64,000 nt of DNA from Saccharopolyspora thermophila (GTDB lineage: Bacteria; Actinomycetota; Actinomycetes; Mycobacteriales; Pseudonocardiaceae). Positions 7,648 through 17,000 of this stretch are shown piece after piece. A program made the position numbers and the translations under genes. Position 1 is the stretch's first letter, and each line of letters begins with the position of its first letter. Location: positions 335,930-399,929 of the forward strand of contig NZ_BMMT01000001.1 in NCBI RefSeq assembly GCF_014646075.1, written 5' to 3'. The notes under the pieces are model-generated. The model was not told the origin of the DNA. It was given only the letters and a program-made list of their open reading frames with translations, and made no database searches.

Positions 7648-8861
7648 CCCGCGTGGTGGTCACCGGGATCGGGTTGGTCACCCCGGTCGGCATCGGCACC
7701 GACGCGACCTGGGACGCCCTGGTCGGCGGGGTGTCCGGGGCGGGGCCGATCACCACGTTCGACGCGTCCCGGCACGACGTGCGGATCGCCGCGGAGGTGA
7801 CCGGGTTCGACCCGTTGGACTTCTGCCGCCGGCACGAGGCCCGCCGGGCGGACCGCTTCTGCCAGTTCGCGCAGGCCGCGGCGGCGATGGCGCTGGACGG
7901 CGCGGTCTTCGCCGACCGCAGCGAGGTGGCCACGGTGGTGGGCAGCGCGATCGGCGGGGCGGCGACGATCATCGACGGGGTCCGCACCGAACGCCCGGCC
8001 ATGGTGTCGCCGTTCTTCGTGCCGTCCTCGATCGTCAACATGGCGGCCGGCACGATCGCCCGGCTGCACGGTTTCGGCGGTCCGTCCGCGGCCCCGGCCA
8101 CCGCCTGCGCGGCGGGCGCGGATGCCGTCGCGCACGCCTTCCGGCTCATCCGCGACGGGTACGCGACCGCGGCGGTGGCCGGTGGCGCCGAGGCGTGCAT
8201 CGTCGGGCCGCTCATCGCCGGGTTCGGTAACATGCGCGCGCTCTCGCGGCGCAACGACGATCCGCAGCGGGCTTCCCGGCCGTTCGACGCCGAGCGCGAC
8301 GGGTTCGTGATGGGCGAGGGCGCGGGGATGCTGCTGCTGGAGTCGCTGGCGGCGGCCGAGGCCCGGGGCGCGCACGTGTTCGCCGAGATCGTTGGGTGCG
8401 GCCACACCAACGACGCGCACAGCCCCACCCGGCCGGCACCGGACGGCGCGCCCGCGGCGCGGGCGATGCGGCTGGCCCTGCGCGACGCCGGACTCGATCC
8501 CTCCGCCGTGGACTACGTCAACGCGCACGGCACCTCCACCAGGGCGTCCGACGCGATGGAAACCGCCGCGCTCAAACGGGTCTTCGGCGAGCACAGCACG
8601 CGGATCGCGGTCAGCTCGACGAAATCCACGACCGGGCACCTGCTCGGCGCGACCGGCGGGGTCGAGGCCGCCGTCTGCGCGCTGGCCATCGACCGTGGCC
8701 AGCTGCCGCCGACGATCAACCAGGAGATGCCCGACCCGGAGTGCGACCTCGACTACGTGCCGAACAAGGCGCGCGCAGCCGACGTGAACGTAGCCCTGTC
8801 CAACTCGTTCGCGTTCGGCGGCCACAACACGTCGCTGGTTTTCCGCAGATTCGAGGGGTGA
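7644..8861 (+). CDS. FabF-like ketosynthase (KASII)
   Basis: A 405-residue condensing enzyme with Cys155 (TACAAG), His295 (NAHGTST) and His332 (TTGHLLGATG), the intact Cys-His-His set, so it should decarboxylate malonyl-ACP and elongate acyl chains. It begins MTRVVVTGIG as FabF proteins do. It is separate from the KS of the megasynthase, so the operon carries three ketosynthase types (KASIII, KASII, PUFA-type KS). It might provide the beta-ketoacyl-ACP partner for the DarB-like enzyme. ATG overlaps the SCP2 stop by 4 bp. Confidence 0.93.
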   Translation: MTRVVVTGIGLVTPVGIGTDATWDALVGGVSGAGPITTFDASRHDVRIAAEVTGFDPLDFCRRHEARRADRFCQFAQAAAAMALDGAVFADRSEVATVVGSAIGGAATIIDGVRTERPAMVSPFFVPSSIVNMAAGTIARLHGFGGPSAAPATACAAGADAVAHAFRLIRDGYATAAVAGGAEACIVGPLIAGFGNMRALSRRNDDPQRASRPFDAERDGFVMGEGAGMLLLESLAAAEARGAHVFAEIVGCGHTNDAHSPTRPAPDGAPAARAMRLALRDAGLDPSAVDYVNAHGTSTRASDAMETAALKRVFGEHSTRIAVSSTKSTTGHLLGATGGVEAAVCALAIDRGQLPPTINQEMPDPECDLDYVPNKARAADVNVALSNSFAFGGHNTSLVFRRFEG

Positions 8862-8864
8862 GCA

Positions 8865-10499
8865 ATGGCCGAGCAGACCCGGGTTCTCGTCGTCGGGGCG
8901 GGGCCGACCGGACTGGCCGTGGCCTGCGAGCTGCTGCGCGCGGGCGTGCCGGTGCGGGTGGTGGAGGCGGGCACCGAGCGGTCGCCGCGCTCCAAGGGGA
9001 TCGCGATCTGGCCGCGGACCCTGGAGATCCTGCACGACCTCGGTATCGCCGAGGAGGCCACCGCACGCGGCCTGCCGCTGCGCAAGGGCACACTGTGGTC
9101 CCAGGGGCAGCCACTGACCACCTTCGACCTGACCGACCTGCGCTCCCGCTTCGGCTGGGGCCTGGTCCTGCCGCAGTACGAGACCGAGTCGCTGCTGGAG
9201 CGGCGGCTGGTCGAGCTCGGCGGCAAGGTCGAAAAGGGCGTCCGCTGCGCCGAACTCAGCTGGTCGGCCTCCGGCCTGCCGCGGGTGGCGCTGGTCAGCT
9301 CGGCCGGGACCGAGCAGGCCGAGGTGGACTGGCTGATCGCCTGCGACGGCCCGGGCAGCACGATCCGCGCGGCGGCCGGCATCGACATGGCCGGTGAACT
9401 GGAGCGCTACGGCTGGGTGCTGGCCGACGTGCGGATGGACACCGAGCTGCCGCGGGACGGCGTCAACTGGTTCCTGCACCGCGACGCGGTGCTGCACGCG
9501 CTACCGATGCCCGGCGACCAGTGGCGGCTGACCATGACCGTCGGCCGGGAGCGGCCGGACCCCGCGCAGTGGCCGGTGGAGCGCATCCAGCGGATTCTCG
9601 ACGAGCGCAGCCCGGTCCCGATGCGGTTGTCCACCGCGGAGTGGGTCAGCGGGTTCCGGGTCCGGCAGGGCATCGCCCGGCAGTTCCGGCGCGGCCGGGT
9701 GCTGCTGGCCGGGGACGCCGCGCACGTGCACAGCCCGGCCGGGGCGCAGGGCGTCAACGCTGGGCTGCAGGACGCGGCGAACCTCGGGTGGAAGCTGGCC
9801 CTGGTGTGCCGGGGCGACGCGTCACCGACCCTGCTGGATTCCTACGACGCCGAGCGGCGACCGGCCGCGTCACTGACGGTCCGGCTGGCCAACCGCGCGA
9901 CCAGGGGCGCGACCCTGGCCAGCGCCGCCGCCCGCGCCGGACGCGACCTGATCTGGTCGACCGCGGGCCGCCGAGGTGTGGTGCAGCGTGTGGTGCCGCC
10001 CGCGGTGAGCGGTGTGCTGCAGAGCTATCCCGCCGGGCTCACCGCGGCTTCCGGGCCGCTGCTGGCCGCCCGCCGCCTGCGCTCCGTGGTGGACCTGGTG
10101 CGCGGGCGTCCGGGTACGGGCGCGCGGCTGCCCGACGTGCGGCTGGTCGACGGGTGGCTGTGGGACCTGCTGCCCGCCACCGGCCCGGTGGTACTGGCCT
10201 GGGCCGGGCGCGGCCGCGCATGGGACGACGTCGACGGGTTCACCGCGCTGCACCGCGCCGTGCCCCGCGACGTCCCGGTGCTCGTCTTCGACTCGCCCGG
10301 CGCGCCCGCGGACGCGATCCCCGACTCGCCGCGGTGGCGCGTGGTGGCCGACTTCGGCGGCCGGGTGCGGCGGGCGCTCGCCGCGGGCCCGGACACCGCC
10401 GTCGTCGTCCGCCCCGACCGGTACCTGGGCGCGCGTGGTTCGAGCGCCTCACCCGGTGCCGTCCGCAGCTACTTCAAGACCGTGGGAGGAACCCCCTGA
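8865..10499 (+). CDS. FAD-dependent aromatic hydroxylase (PHBH/MhpA-type), second copy
   Basis: The 544-residue protein has GAGPTG (residues 11-16), a conserved mid-domain DGPGSTIR (DG motif) near 164-171 and GDAAHVHSPAGAQGVNAGLQD near 285-305, then a C-terminal thioredoxin-like domain. This is the complete three-motif set of class A flavoprotein hydroxylases. It is clearly diverged from the first copy (it keeps the DG motif more clearly), so the two probably act at different steps, for example successive hydroxylations or an oxidative rearrangement. Separated from the ketosynthase by 3 bp, and its stop overlaps the cupin start (TGATG). Confidence 0.9.
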   Translation: MAEQTRVLVVGAGPTGLAVACELLRAGVPVRVVEAGTERSPRSKGIAIWPRTLEILHDLGIAEEATARGLPLRKGTLWSQGQPLTTFDLTDLRSRFGWGLVLPQYETESLLERRLVELGGKVEKGVRCAELSWSASGLPRVALVSSAGTEQAEVDWLIACDGPGSTIRAAAGIDMAGELERYGWVLADVRMDTELPRDGVNWFLHRDAVLHALPMPGDQWRLTMTVGRERPDPAQWPVERIQRILDERSPVPMRLSTAEWVSGFRVRQGIARQFRRGRVLLAGDAAHVHSPAGAQGVNAGLQDAANLGWKLALVCRGDASPTLLDSYDAERRPAASLTVRLANRATRGATLASAAARAGRDLIWSTAGRRGVVQRVVPPAVSGVLQSYPAGLTAASGPLLAARRLRSVVDLVRGRPGTGARLPDVRLVDGWLWDLLPATGPVVLAWAGRGRAWDDVDGFTALHRAVPRDVPVLVFDSPGAPADAIPDSPRWRVVADFGGRVRRALAAGPDTAVVVRPDRYLGARGSSASPGAVRSYFKTVGGTP

Positions 10500-11083
10500 T
10501 GCTCGACGTCGGCGAGGTCATCGAGAACACCCAGTCCGGAGAGCGCGTCAAGATCCGCACCGGTCGGCTGGACACCAACGGGGAGCTGGTCGAGGGCGAC
10601 TTTCTGCTCCGGGCGGGCGGCGCGGTCGCCGCCACGCATATCCACCCGCACCAGACCGAGACCTTCGAGGTCCTCGAAGGCGAGGTGCTGATCCAGATCG
10701 GATCCGAGGAGATCCTGGCCCGGCCCGGCAAGCGCTACGTGGCCCCGCCGGGCGTGCCGCACCGGATGATCAACCACGGCTCCACCGACGCCAGGCTGAT
10801 CAGCGGCGCGTACCCGGCGCTGCGCATGGACGAGCTGCTGGAGACGCTGTGGGGCCTGGCCACCGACGGCCGGACGAACCGGTGGGGCCACCCCAGCCCG
10901 CTGCGCGCGGCGGCGATCGCCGCGGAGTTCCGCGACGAGTTCCGGCTCACCTGGCCGCAGTGGCTGCAGGACGCGGTGTTCCGCCCGCTGCTGCCGCTCG
11001 CCCGCGCCCTGTCCTACCCGGGCACCTACGTGCCCGTCGACCGCCGTCGGCTGCGCCCCGCGTCGGCCCCGAGGAGGCGATGA
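10499..11083 (+). CDS. Cupin-domain protein
   Basis: A 194-residue protein whose first half is a cupin barrel: HIHPHQTETFEVLEGEV supplies His, His and Glu of motif 1, and PPGVPHRMINH supplies the His of motif 2, so a metal site is intact. The C-terminal 80 residues are helical and hydrophobic. Cupins in biosynthetic operons act as dioxygenases, isomerases, cyclases or binding proteins; here ring oxidation or cleavage would fit but cannot be read from sequence. The ATG overlaps the preceding stop, with GGGAGG just upstream. Confidence 0.85.
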   Translation: MLDVGEVIENTQSGERVKIRTGRLDTNGELVEGDFLLRAGGAVAATHIHPHQTETFEVLEGEVLIQIGSEEILARPGKRYVAPPGVPHRMINHGSTDARLISGAYPALRMDELLETLWGLATDGRTNRWGHPSPLRAAAIAAEFRDEFRLTWPQWLQDAVFRPLLPLARALSYPGTYVPVDRRRLRPASAPRRR

Positions 11084-12504
11084 TGACCCAGCAGGCACAA
11101 GAGCAGATCCGCAGCGAGCACGACGTCCCCGGCCCGCGCGGGTTGCGCCCGGGCATGCTCCGGGACCTGCAGGCCGACACCCCGAACTTCCTCGCCGGGC
11201 TGCGCGACCGGTACGGGCCGATCGTCCGGGTGCCCCTTGGCCCCACCACGATCTACCTGGTCAGCGACCCGGTCGCGATCAACGACGTGCTGATCTCCTC
11301 GGCACCGCACTTCGACAGCGACATCATCGGCAAGGGCAGCAACCGCGAGGCGCCGCTGACCCGCCTGCTCGGCCGCGGCCTGCTCACCAGCACCGGCGAG
11401 CACCACAAGAAGCAGCGCAAGCTGCTGCAACCGCTGTTCCACCGGCAGCGCGTCGCCGGGTACGCCGACACCTTCGCGGAGCTGGCCGCCCAGCGCAGCG
11501 CCACCTGGTCCGACGGCCAGCGGCTGGATGTGCTGGTGGAGATGGTGGAGCTGACGCTGGCCGTCGTGACCAGGACGATTTTCGACGTCGACCTGGACAG
11601 CGACGTGACCCGCACGGTGCGCACCGCGCTGCCGAAGAACGACGGCCCGCTGCGCTGGGCCATGTCGCCGGGCGGATCGCTGCTGGTCCGCCTGCCCCTG
11701 CCCAGCAACCTGCGGTTCCAGCGCGGCCGCCGGGCGCTGGATGCCGTGGTGCACCGGATGGTGCAGGAGCGGCGGCGCACCGGCGTGGTCGGCGAGGACC
11801 TGCTGTCGATGCTGATCGCGGCGCGCGACGCCGACACCGGCGAACCCATGTCCGACCAGCAGATCCGCGACGAGGTGCTGACCCTGCTGATGGCCGGGCA
11901 CGACACCACCGCCAACGGGCTGGCCTGGACGTTCCACCTGCTGGGCAGCAACCCGCGGGCCGCGGAGCTGTTGGCCGCCGAGGTCGACGAGGTGCTCGGC
12001 GACCGGCTGCCGACCTTCGCCGACCTGCCCCGACTGGCCTGGACGAAGGCGGTGTTCTCCGAGGCGCTGCGCATCTACCCTCCAGTGTGGACGGTGGCAC
12101 GGCGGGCGTTGACCGAGTACACCGTGCTCGGCTACCGGCTGCCGGTCGACGCCACCGTGATGATGAGTTCCTGGGTGGTACACCGGGATCCACGGTGGTG
12201 GCCCGACCCGGAGCGGTTCGCCCCGCAACGCTGGGTGCCGAGCGCCCCGGACGGGTCGACCGACAACCTCACCGGCACCGCGCTCGACCGCGACCGCCCG
12301 CGGTTCAGCTACTTCCCGTTCGGCGGTGGTCCGCGCCAGTGCATCGGCAACGAGTTCGCGCTGCTGGAGGCGGTGATGGCCCTGGCCACCATCGCACAGC
12401 GCTGGCGCTTCGAACCGGTGCCCGGGCACCGCGTCGCGCCGCGCGCGAAGATCATCGTCCGGCCGCGCGGCGGGCTGCCGATGACCGTCCGCGCCCGCTC
12501 CTGA
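11083..12504 (+). CDS. Cytochrome P450
   Basis: The 473-residue P450 has the I-helix oxygen-binding motif AGHDTT (271-276), ExxR (EALR, 327-330) and the haem loop FGGGPRQCIG with Cys420. Overall it resembles the longer bacterial P450s related to fatty-acid hydroxylases (CYP4/CYP102-like) rather than the short CYP105/107 types. It would insert oxygen into an alkyl chain or ring with electrons from a ferredoxin/reductase not encoded here. GAGGAGG at 11071-11077 favours ATG 11083 over the in-frame ATG at 11080. The start overlaps the cupin stop. Confidence 0.93.
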   Translation: MTQQAQEQIRSEHDVPGPRGLRPGMLRDLQADTPNFLAGLRDRYGPIVRVPLGPTTIYLVSDPVAINDVLISSAPHFDSDIIGKGSNREAPLTRLLGRGLLTSTGEHHKKQRKLLQPLFHRQRVAGYADTFAELAAQRSATWSDGQRLDVLVEMVELTLAVVTRTIFDVDLDSDVTRTVRTALPKNDGPLRWAMSPGGSLLVRLPLPSNLRFQRGRRALDAVVHRMVQERRRTGVVGEDLLSMLIAARDADTGEPMSDQQIRDEVLTLLMAGHDTTANGLAWTFHLLGSNPRAAELLAAEVDEVLGDRLPTFADLPRLAWTKAVFSEALRIYPPVWTVARRALTEYTVLGYRLPVDATVMMSSWVVHRDPRWWPDPERFAPQRWVPSAPDGSTDNLTGTALDRDRPRFSYFPFGGGPRQCIGNEFALLEAVMALATIAQRWRFEPVPGHRVAPRAKIIVRPRGGLPMTVRARS

Positions 12505-12575
12505 CCCGCGAGTTGACCCGAGCCGCTCCCACGACCCACGCAGAACCATCCGCGATCTCTGGAGAAGGTGCGCAG

Positions 12576-13997
12576 ATGTCACAGCAGGAGACCGTGTTCC
12601 TCTTCCCCGGCCAGGGCGGCTACGACGGCCGCGCGCTCGCGCTCGCCCGCGAGCGGTATCCGCAGGTCGGGGAGGTTTTCGCGGAACTCGACGAGGTGGC
12701 CGCCGAGCTGTTCGGGCGGCCGGTGAGCGAGGTCCTGGACGCCGAAACCGACCTCGCCCGACTGCTGCACCACGACCCGTGGGTGTCGCAGTTCGCGATC
12801 TACGGCGCCGCGGTCGCGGCGGGCCGGGTGCTGCTGGAGCGCGGCGTGCGCCCCGACGTGCTCGTCGGGCACAGCCTCGGCGAGATCGCCGCACTGGTCA
12901 CCGCGGGCGTGTTCGGGGTGGCCGACGGCGCGCGGATCGTCGCGCACCGGGTGCGGGTGATCGAGGAACTGGGCGTCGAACCCGGCCGGATGGTCGCGTT
13001 GGGCGCCGACGAGCAGCGCGCCCAGCACCTCGTCGAGCTGCTCGCCGACGACCAGGTGGCCGTCGCCGCGCACAACCACCCGACGCAAACCGTCCTCAGT
13101 GGACCGCAGCGGTCCGTCGGCCGGGTGCTGGGCATCGCCCGGCTGCTGGAGATCGGTGCGGTGGAGCTGAACTCACCGTTCGCCTTCCACAGCCCGCTGC
13201 TGCAGCCCGCGGTGTCCGCGCTGGCCGCGCGGATCGGCGAACTGCACGCCACAGATCCGCGCATCCCGGTGTACTCGCCGATCCAGCAGGATTACTACCG
13301 TCCCGGACAGGACGTCGCCGCGCTCATCGCCCAGCACCTCGTGCGGCCGGTGCGCTTCGCGGCGGCTGTTGCGCACCTGCGCGAGGCGGGCGCGCACCGG
13401 TTCGTCGAGGTCGGTGGCGCAACGGCGCTGGCCCAGCTGGTCCGCAGGAACGTCGACCACGACGACGTGTCCACCTGGTCCACGCTGGCCCTCGACCGCA
13501 CCGGTGGCCTGGCCCTGGACGCCACCCTGGCGGCCCTGGCCGGACCCGCCCCGGCAGACCCGGAGGCCGTGGCCCGGCTGGGTGAGGTGCTCGCGCCCGG
13601 CACCAGCGCGGAGGTGTTCGCCGAGTTCTGGGCGGCGGCCGGGGAGCGGATCGCGGCCTCGGTGCGCGCCGAGCTCGCCGAGTTCACCGCGGGCCGCGAC
13701 GCGACTCCGGCGCCCCCGGCGCAGCCGGTGGTCATCGACAAGGACGTCCTCGCCAAGGAGCTGCGCGCCCAGTACGCGGCCGCGCTGGAGTACCCGGAGG
13801 AGGTCTTCGGCGACGACGTGCGGCTGGAGGCCGAACTCGGCATCGACTCGGTCAAGCAGGTGGAGCTGGTCTCCCGCGCGTTCCAGCGGTACGGCCTGCC
13901 CGAACGCGAGGGCGGCATCCGGATCAGCGAGTACGACACCATCGCGAAGGTCGTCGAGCTGGTCCACAGCGCCCTGCGCGAACAGGCCGCCCGGTAG
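12576..13997 (+). CDS. Acyltransferase-ACP didomain protein, PUFA-synthase-like
   Basis: The 473-residue protein is an FabD-type acyltransferase (GHSLGE with Ser100, His205 in an AFHSPLL stretch, which favours malonyl over methylmalonyl) joined by an Ala/Pro linker to an ACP whose Ser425 lies in GIDSVKQVEL, the form typical of polyunsaturated-fatty-acid-synthase and enediyne carrier domains. It should load malonyl units onto its own ACP and serve the megasynthase that follows, which has neither AT nor ACP. GGAGAAGG at 12561-12568 supports the ATG. The 71-bp gap to the P450 contains no clear terminator. Confidence 0.9.
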   Translation: MSQQETVFLFPGQGGYDGRALALARERYPQVGEVFAELDEVAAELFGRPVSEVLDAETDLARLLHHDPWVSQFAIYGAAVAAGRVLLERGVRPDVLVGHSLGEIAALVTAGVFGVADGARIVAHRVRVIEELGVEPGRMVALGADEQRAQHLVELLADDQVAVAAHNHPTQTVLSGPQRSVGRVLGIARLLEIGAVELNSPFAFHSPLLQPAVSALAARIGELHATDPRIPVYSPIQQDYYRPGQDVAALIAQHLVRPVRFAAAVAHLREAGAHRFVEVGGATALAQLVRRNVDHDDVSTWSTLALDRTGGLALDATLAALAGPAPADPEAVARLGEVLAPGTSAEVFAEFWAAAGERIAASVRAELAEFTAGRDATPAPPAQPVVIDKDVLAKELRAQYAAALEYPEEVFGDDVRLEAELGIDSVKQVELVSRAFQRYGLPEREGGIRISEYDTIAKVVELVHSALREQAAR

Positions 13998-14075
13998 GGG
14001 CGCGGCACCGCGGATGTCGCCCGCACCGGACGGCATCCGCCTGGCACCGCTTCCACGAGCACGAGGGATTTCGTG

Positions 14076-17000
14076 ATGGGACAGCTGGAGAACAAGCTCG
14101 CGCTGGTCACCGGCGGCGGGAAGAACGTCGGTGCGGCCATCGCCCGGGAACTGGGCCGGCGCGGCGCGCACGTGATCATCAACTACTTCCACTCGCCCGA
14201 GCGGGCCAGGCGGACCGCGGAGGAACTGCGCGACCTCGGCGTGCGGGTCGACCTGATCCGCGCCTCGGTGGCCCGCCAGGACCAGGTGGACCGGATGTTC
14301 GCCGAGCTCGAGGAGCGGTTCGGATACCTGGACATCCTGGTCAACAACGCGGCCAACGGGGCGCTGCTGCCGCTCGCGGAGATCACCGACGAGCACCTCG
14401 ACAAGGCCGTCGACACCAACTACAAGGGGGGCCTGCGGTGCGCCCGCGCGGCCGCCCCGCTCATGGCCCGCCGCGGCGGAGGTTCCATCGTCACCATCTC
14501 CGCCCTGGGCTCCTCGCAGCTGGTGATGAACGGCTACCTCGCCTGCGCCCCGGCCAAGGCCGCCGCCGAGGCGGTGACCCGCTACCTCGCGGTGGAGTTC
14601 GCGCCGCTGAACATCCGGGTCAACACCGCGTCCGCGGCGATGCTGCGCGGCGAGGTCGCCGACGCCTTCCCACGGGCCGCCGAGATGCAGGAGGTCATCC
14701 GGCGGTCCACCCCGCTGGGCAGACTCGGTGAACCGGAGGACCTGGCCGCCGTGGTGGCGTTTTTGGCCTCGGACGACGCCCGCTGGGTGACCGGCCAGGT
14801 GGTGCTCGCCGACGGCGGTCTCTCCCTCGGCGCCAGCCTGCTGTCCCCACCCCCGCAGACGGAATCGGCCACGACCACCCCCGAAGACGCGGCGAGTACG
14901 GCGGAATCGCGGGACCGCGAGCGGGGCGCCGCAAGCGCCGCCGTCGCCGTCGTCGAGGCAGCGCCGGGACCCGCGGTCGTGACCGAACGGCGTGACGAGG
15001 CGCCGACCGACGACATCGCCATCGTCGGCATGGGCCTGGCCGTGGCCGGCGCGAACAGCCCGGAGGAGTTCTGGGAGCTGCGCACCACCGGCGCGGAGCT
15101 GTTCGTCCGGCCGCCCGAGGACCGCTGGGAGCGGGACAGTTTCTACTCGCCGGACCCGGCCGCGGAGGACAAGACCTACCAGGACCGGTTCGCGTTCATC
15201 ACCGGGTTCCAACCCGACCCCGGCTCGGCGCTGCCGGGCGAGCCGGAGCTCACCACGGCGTGGCTGCGGCACTCGCTGGCGCAGGCGCTGCGCCCGGTGC
15301 ACCTGGGTGCCGACGACCGGGTGTCGTTCCTGGTCGGCTACACCCCGGACGGCAGCCAGCACCTGGAGGACGCCGGGGTGCTGGCCTCGGCCCGGCAACG
15401 GGTGCCGCGGCTGCTGGACGACATGGGCGTGCCCGCGCACCGCCGCGCCGAACTGCTGTCCGCTGTGGACGCCGTGCTTCTCGACCGCTACCGGCGCGGG
15501 GCCCGCGACCCCCACCTGCTGCTGCCGGACCGGGTGGCCCGGCAGGCCATGGCGGGCCTGCTGCCCGCGGACACCGAGATCCAGCTGGTCGACACGGCCT
15601 GCTCGTCGTCGATGTACGCCATCGACATCGGGGTGCGCAGCCTGCTGCTCGGCGAGCACGACGTGGCGGTGTGCGGCGGCGCGTTCGCGCTGACCCCGCG
15701 CGCCATGGTGATGTTCGCGAAGCTGCGCGGCCTGTCCCGCCGTGGCGAGGTGCGGGCCATGGACGACTCCGCGGACGGCGTGCTGTTCGCCGACGGCGCG
15801 GGCATCGTCGTGCTCAAGCGGTTGGACCGCGCGCGCCGCGACGGCGACCGGGTGCTGGCCGTGCTCGGCTCGGTCGGCACCTCCTCCGACGGCAGCGGCA
15901 CCGCGATCTACGCGCCCAACCCGGACGGGCAGGACCTCGCCGTGCGACGCGCGCTGACCGGCCCGGTGTCCGGCGACGACGTCGACTGGGTGCTGGCGCA
16001 CGCCACCGGCACCCCGGCCGGTGACCTGGCCGAGTTCACCACCATCCGCAAGCACTTCCACGCCGACCGGACCCAGTACCTGACCTCGAACAAGTCGCTG
16101 ATCGGGCACACCGGCTGGGCGGCCGGCGTGGCGTCGGTGGTGGAGGCGGTGCTGGCCCTGCAGCGGGACACCATCCCGGCGCAGTTCCGGCTGACCAGCC
16201 CGCAGCGCGACTTCCGGATCGACGAGACGAAGCTGGAGATCCCCGCCGAGCCGGTGCCGTGGCCGCCGCGCGCCGACCGGCCGCGGGCCGTCGGGGTGTC
16301 CGGTTTCGGCTTCGGCGGCACCAACGCGCACCTCGTGGTGCGGGAGGCGTCCGCGGGTGGCGCGGCCCCGCGCCGCCGGAGAGACGACCGGGTCGTCATC
16401 GTGGGCTGGTCCGCGCGCCTGCCCGGCCTGTCCTCACGCGACCAGGTCACCCGCTGGCTCACCGGCGCGGGCGACGCCCCGCAGGACGGCTTCGGCGACC
16501 AGTACCCGGCGCCGCCCTTCGAGCAGGTCCGGCTGCCGCCGAAGACGGTCCGGATGATGGACCGCTGCCAGCTGATGATGGTGTGGTGCGCGCAGGAGCT
16601 GCGCGATGAGATCCCGGAGTTCTGGCAGCGCAACACCGAGAGCACCGGGGTCTTCGTGGGCAACATGGGGCCCACGCGGATGGGCATGCTGCTGGGCGAC
16701 CGCGTCTACCTGGACCAGGTGAGCACGGCGCTGCGCACCGACCCGCGCACCGCCGAGCTGCCCGAACTGCCCGAGCTGGTGGAGCGGCTGCGCGCCGACG
16801 TGCGCTCGCGCGTGGAACCGTCCAATGAGGACTCGTTCCCGGGCATGATGCCGAACATCATCTCGGCGCGGGTCGCCAGCCGGTTCGATCTGACCGGGCC
16901 GAACGTGACGCTGGACTCCGGGCTGAGCTCCGCGCTGACCGCGATCGAGACGGCCGCCCGCTACCTGCGGACCGGTGACGTGCGCCTCGCGCTGGCCGCG

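Noticed and set aside
13173-16331. A long minus-strand open frame (over 1000 codons) opposite the AT-ACP and megasynthase genes
   Set aside because: Composition is that of a shadow frame, no motif is recognisable, and the plus strand has continuous domain matches.
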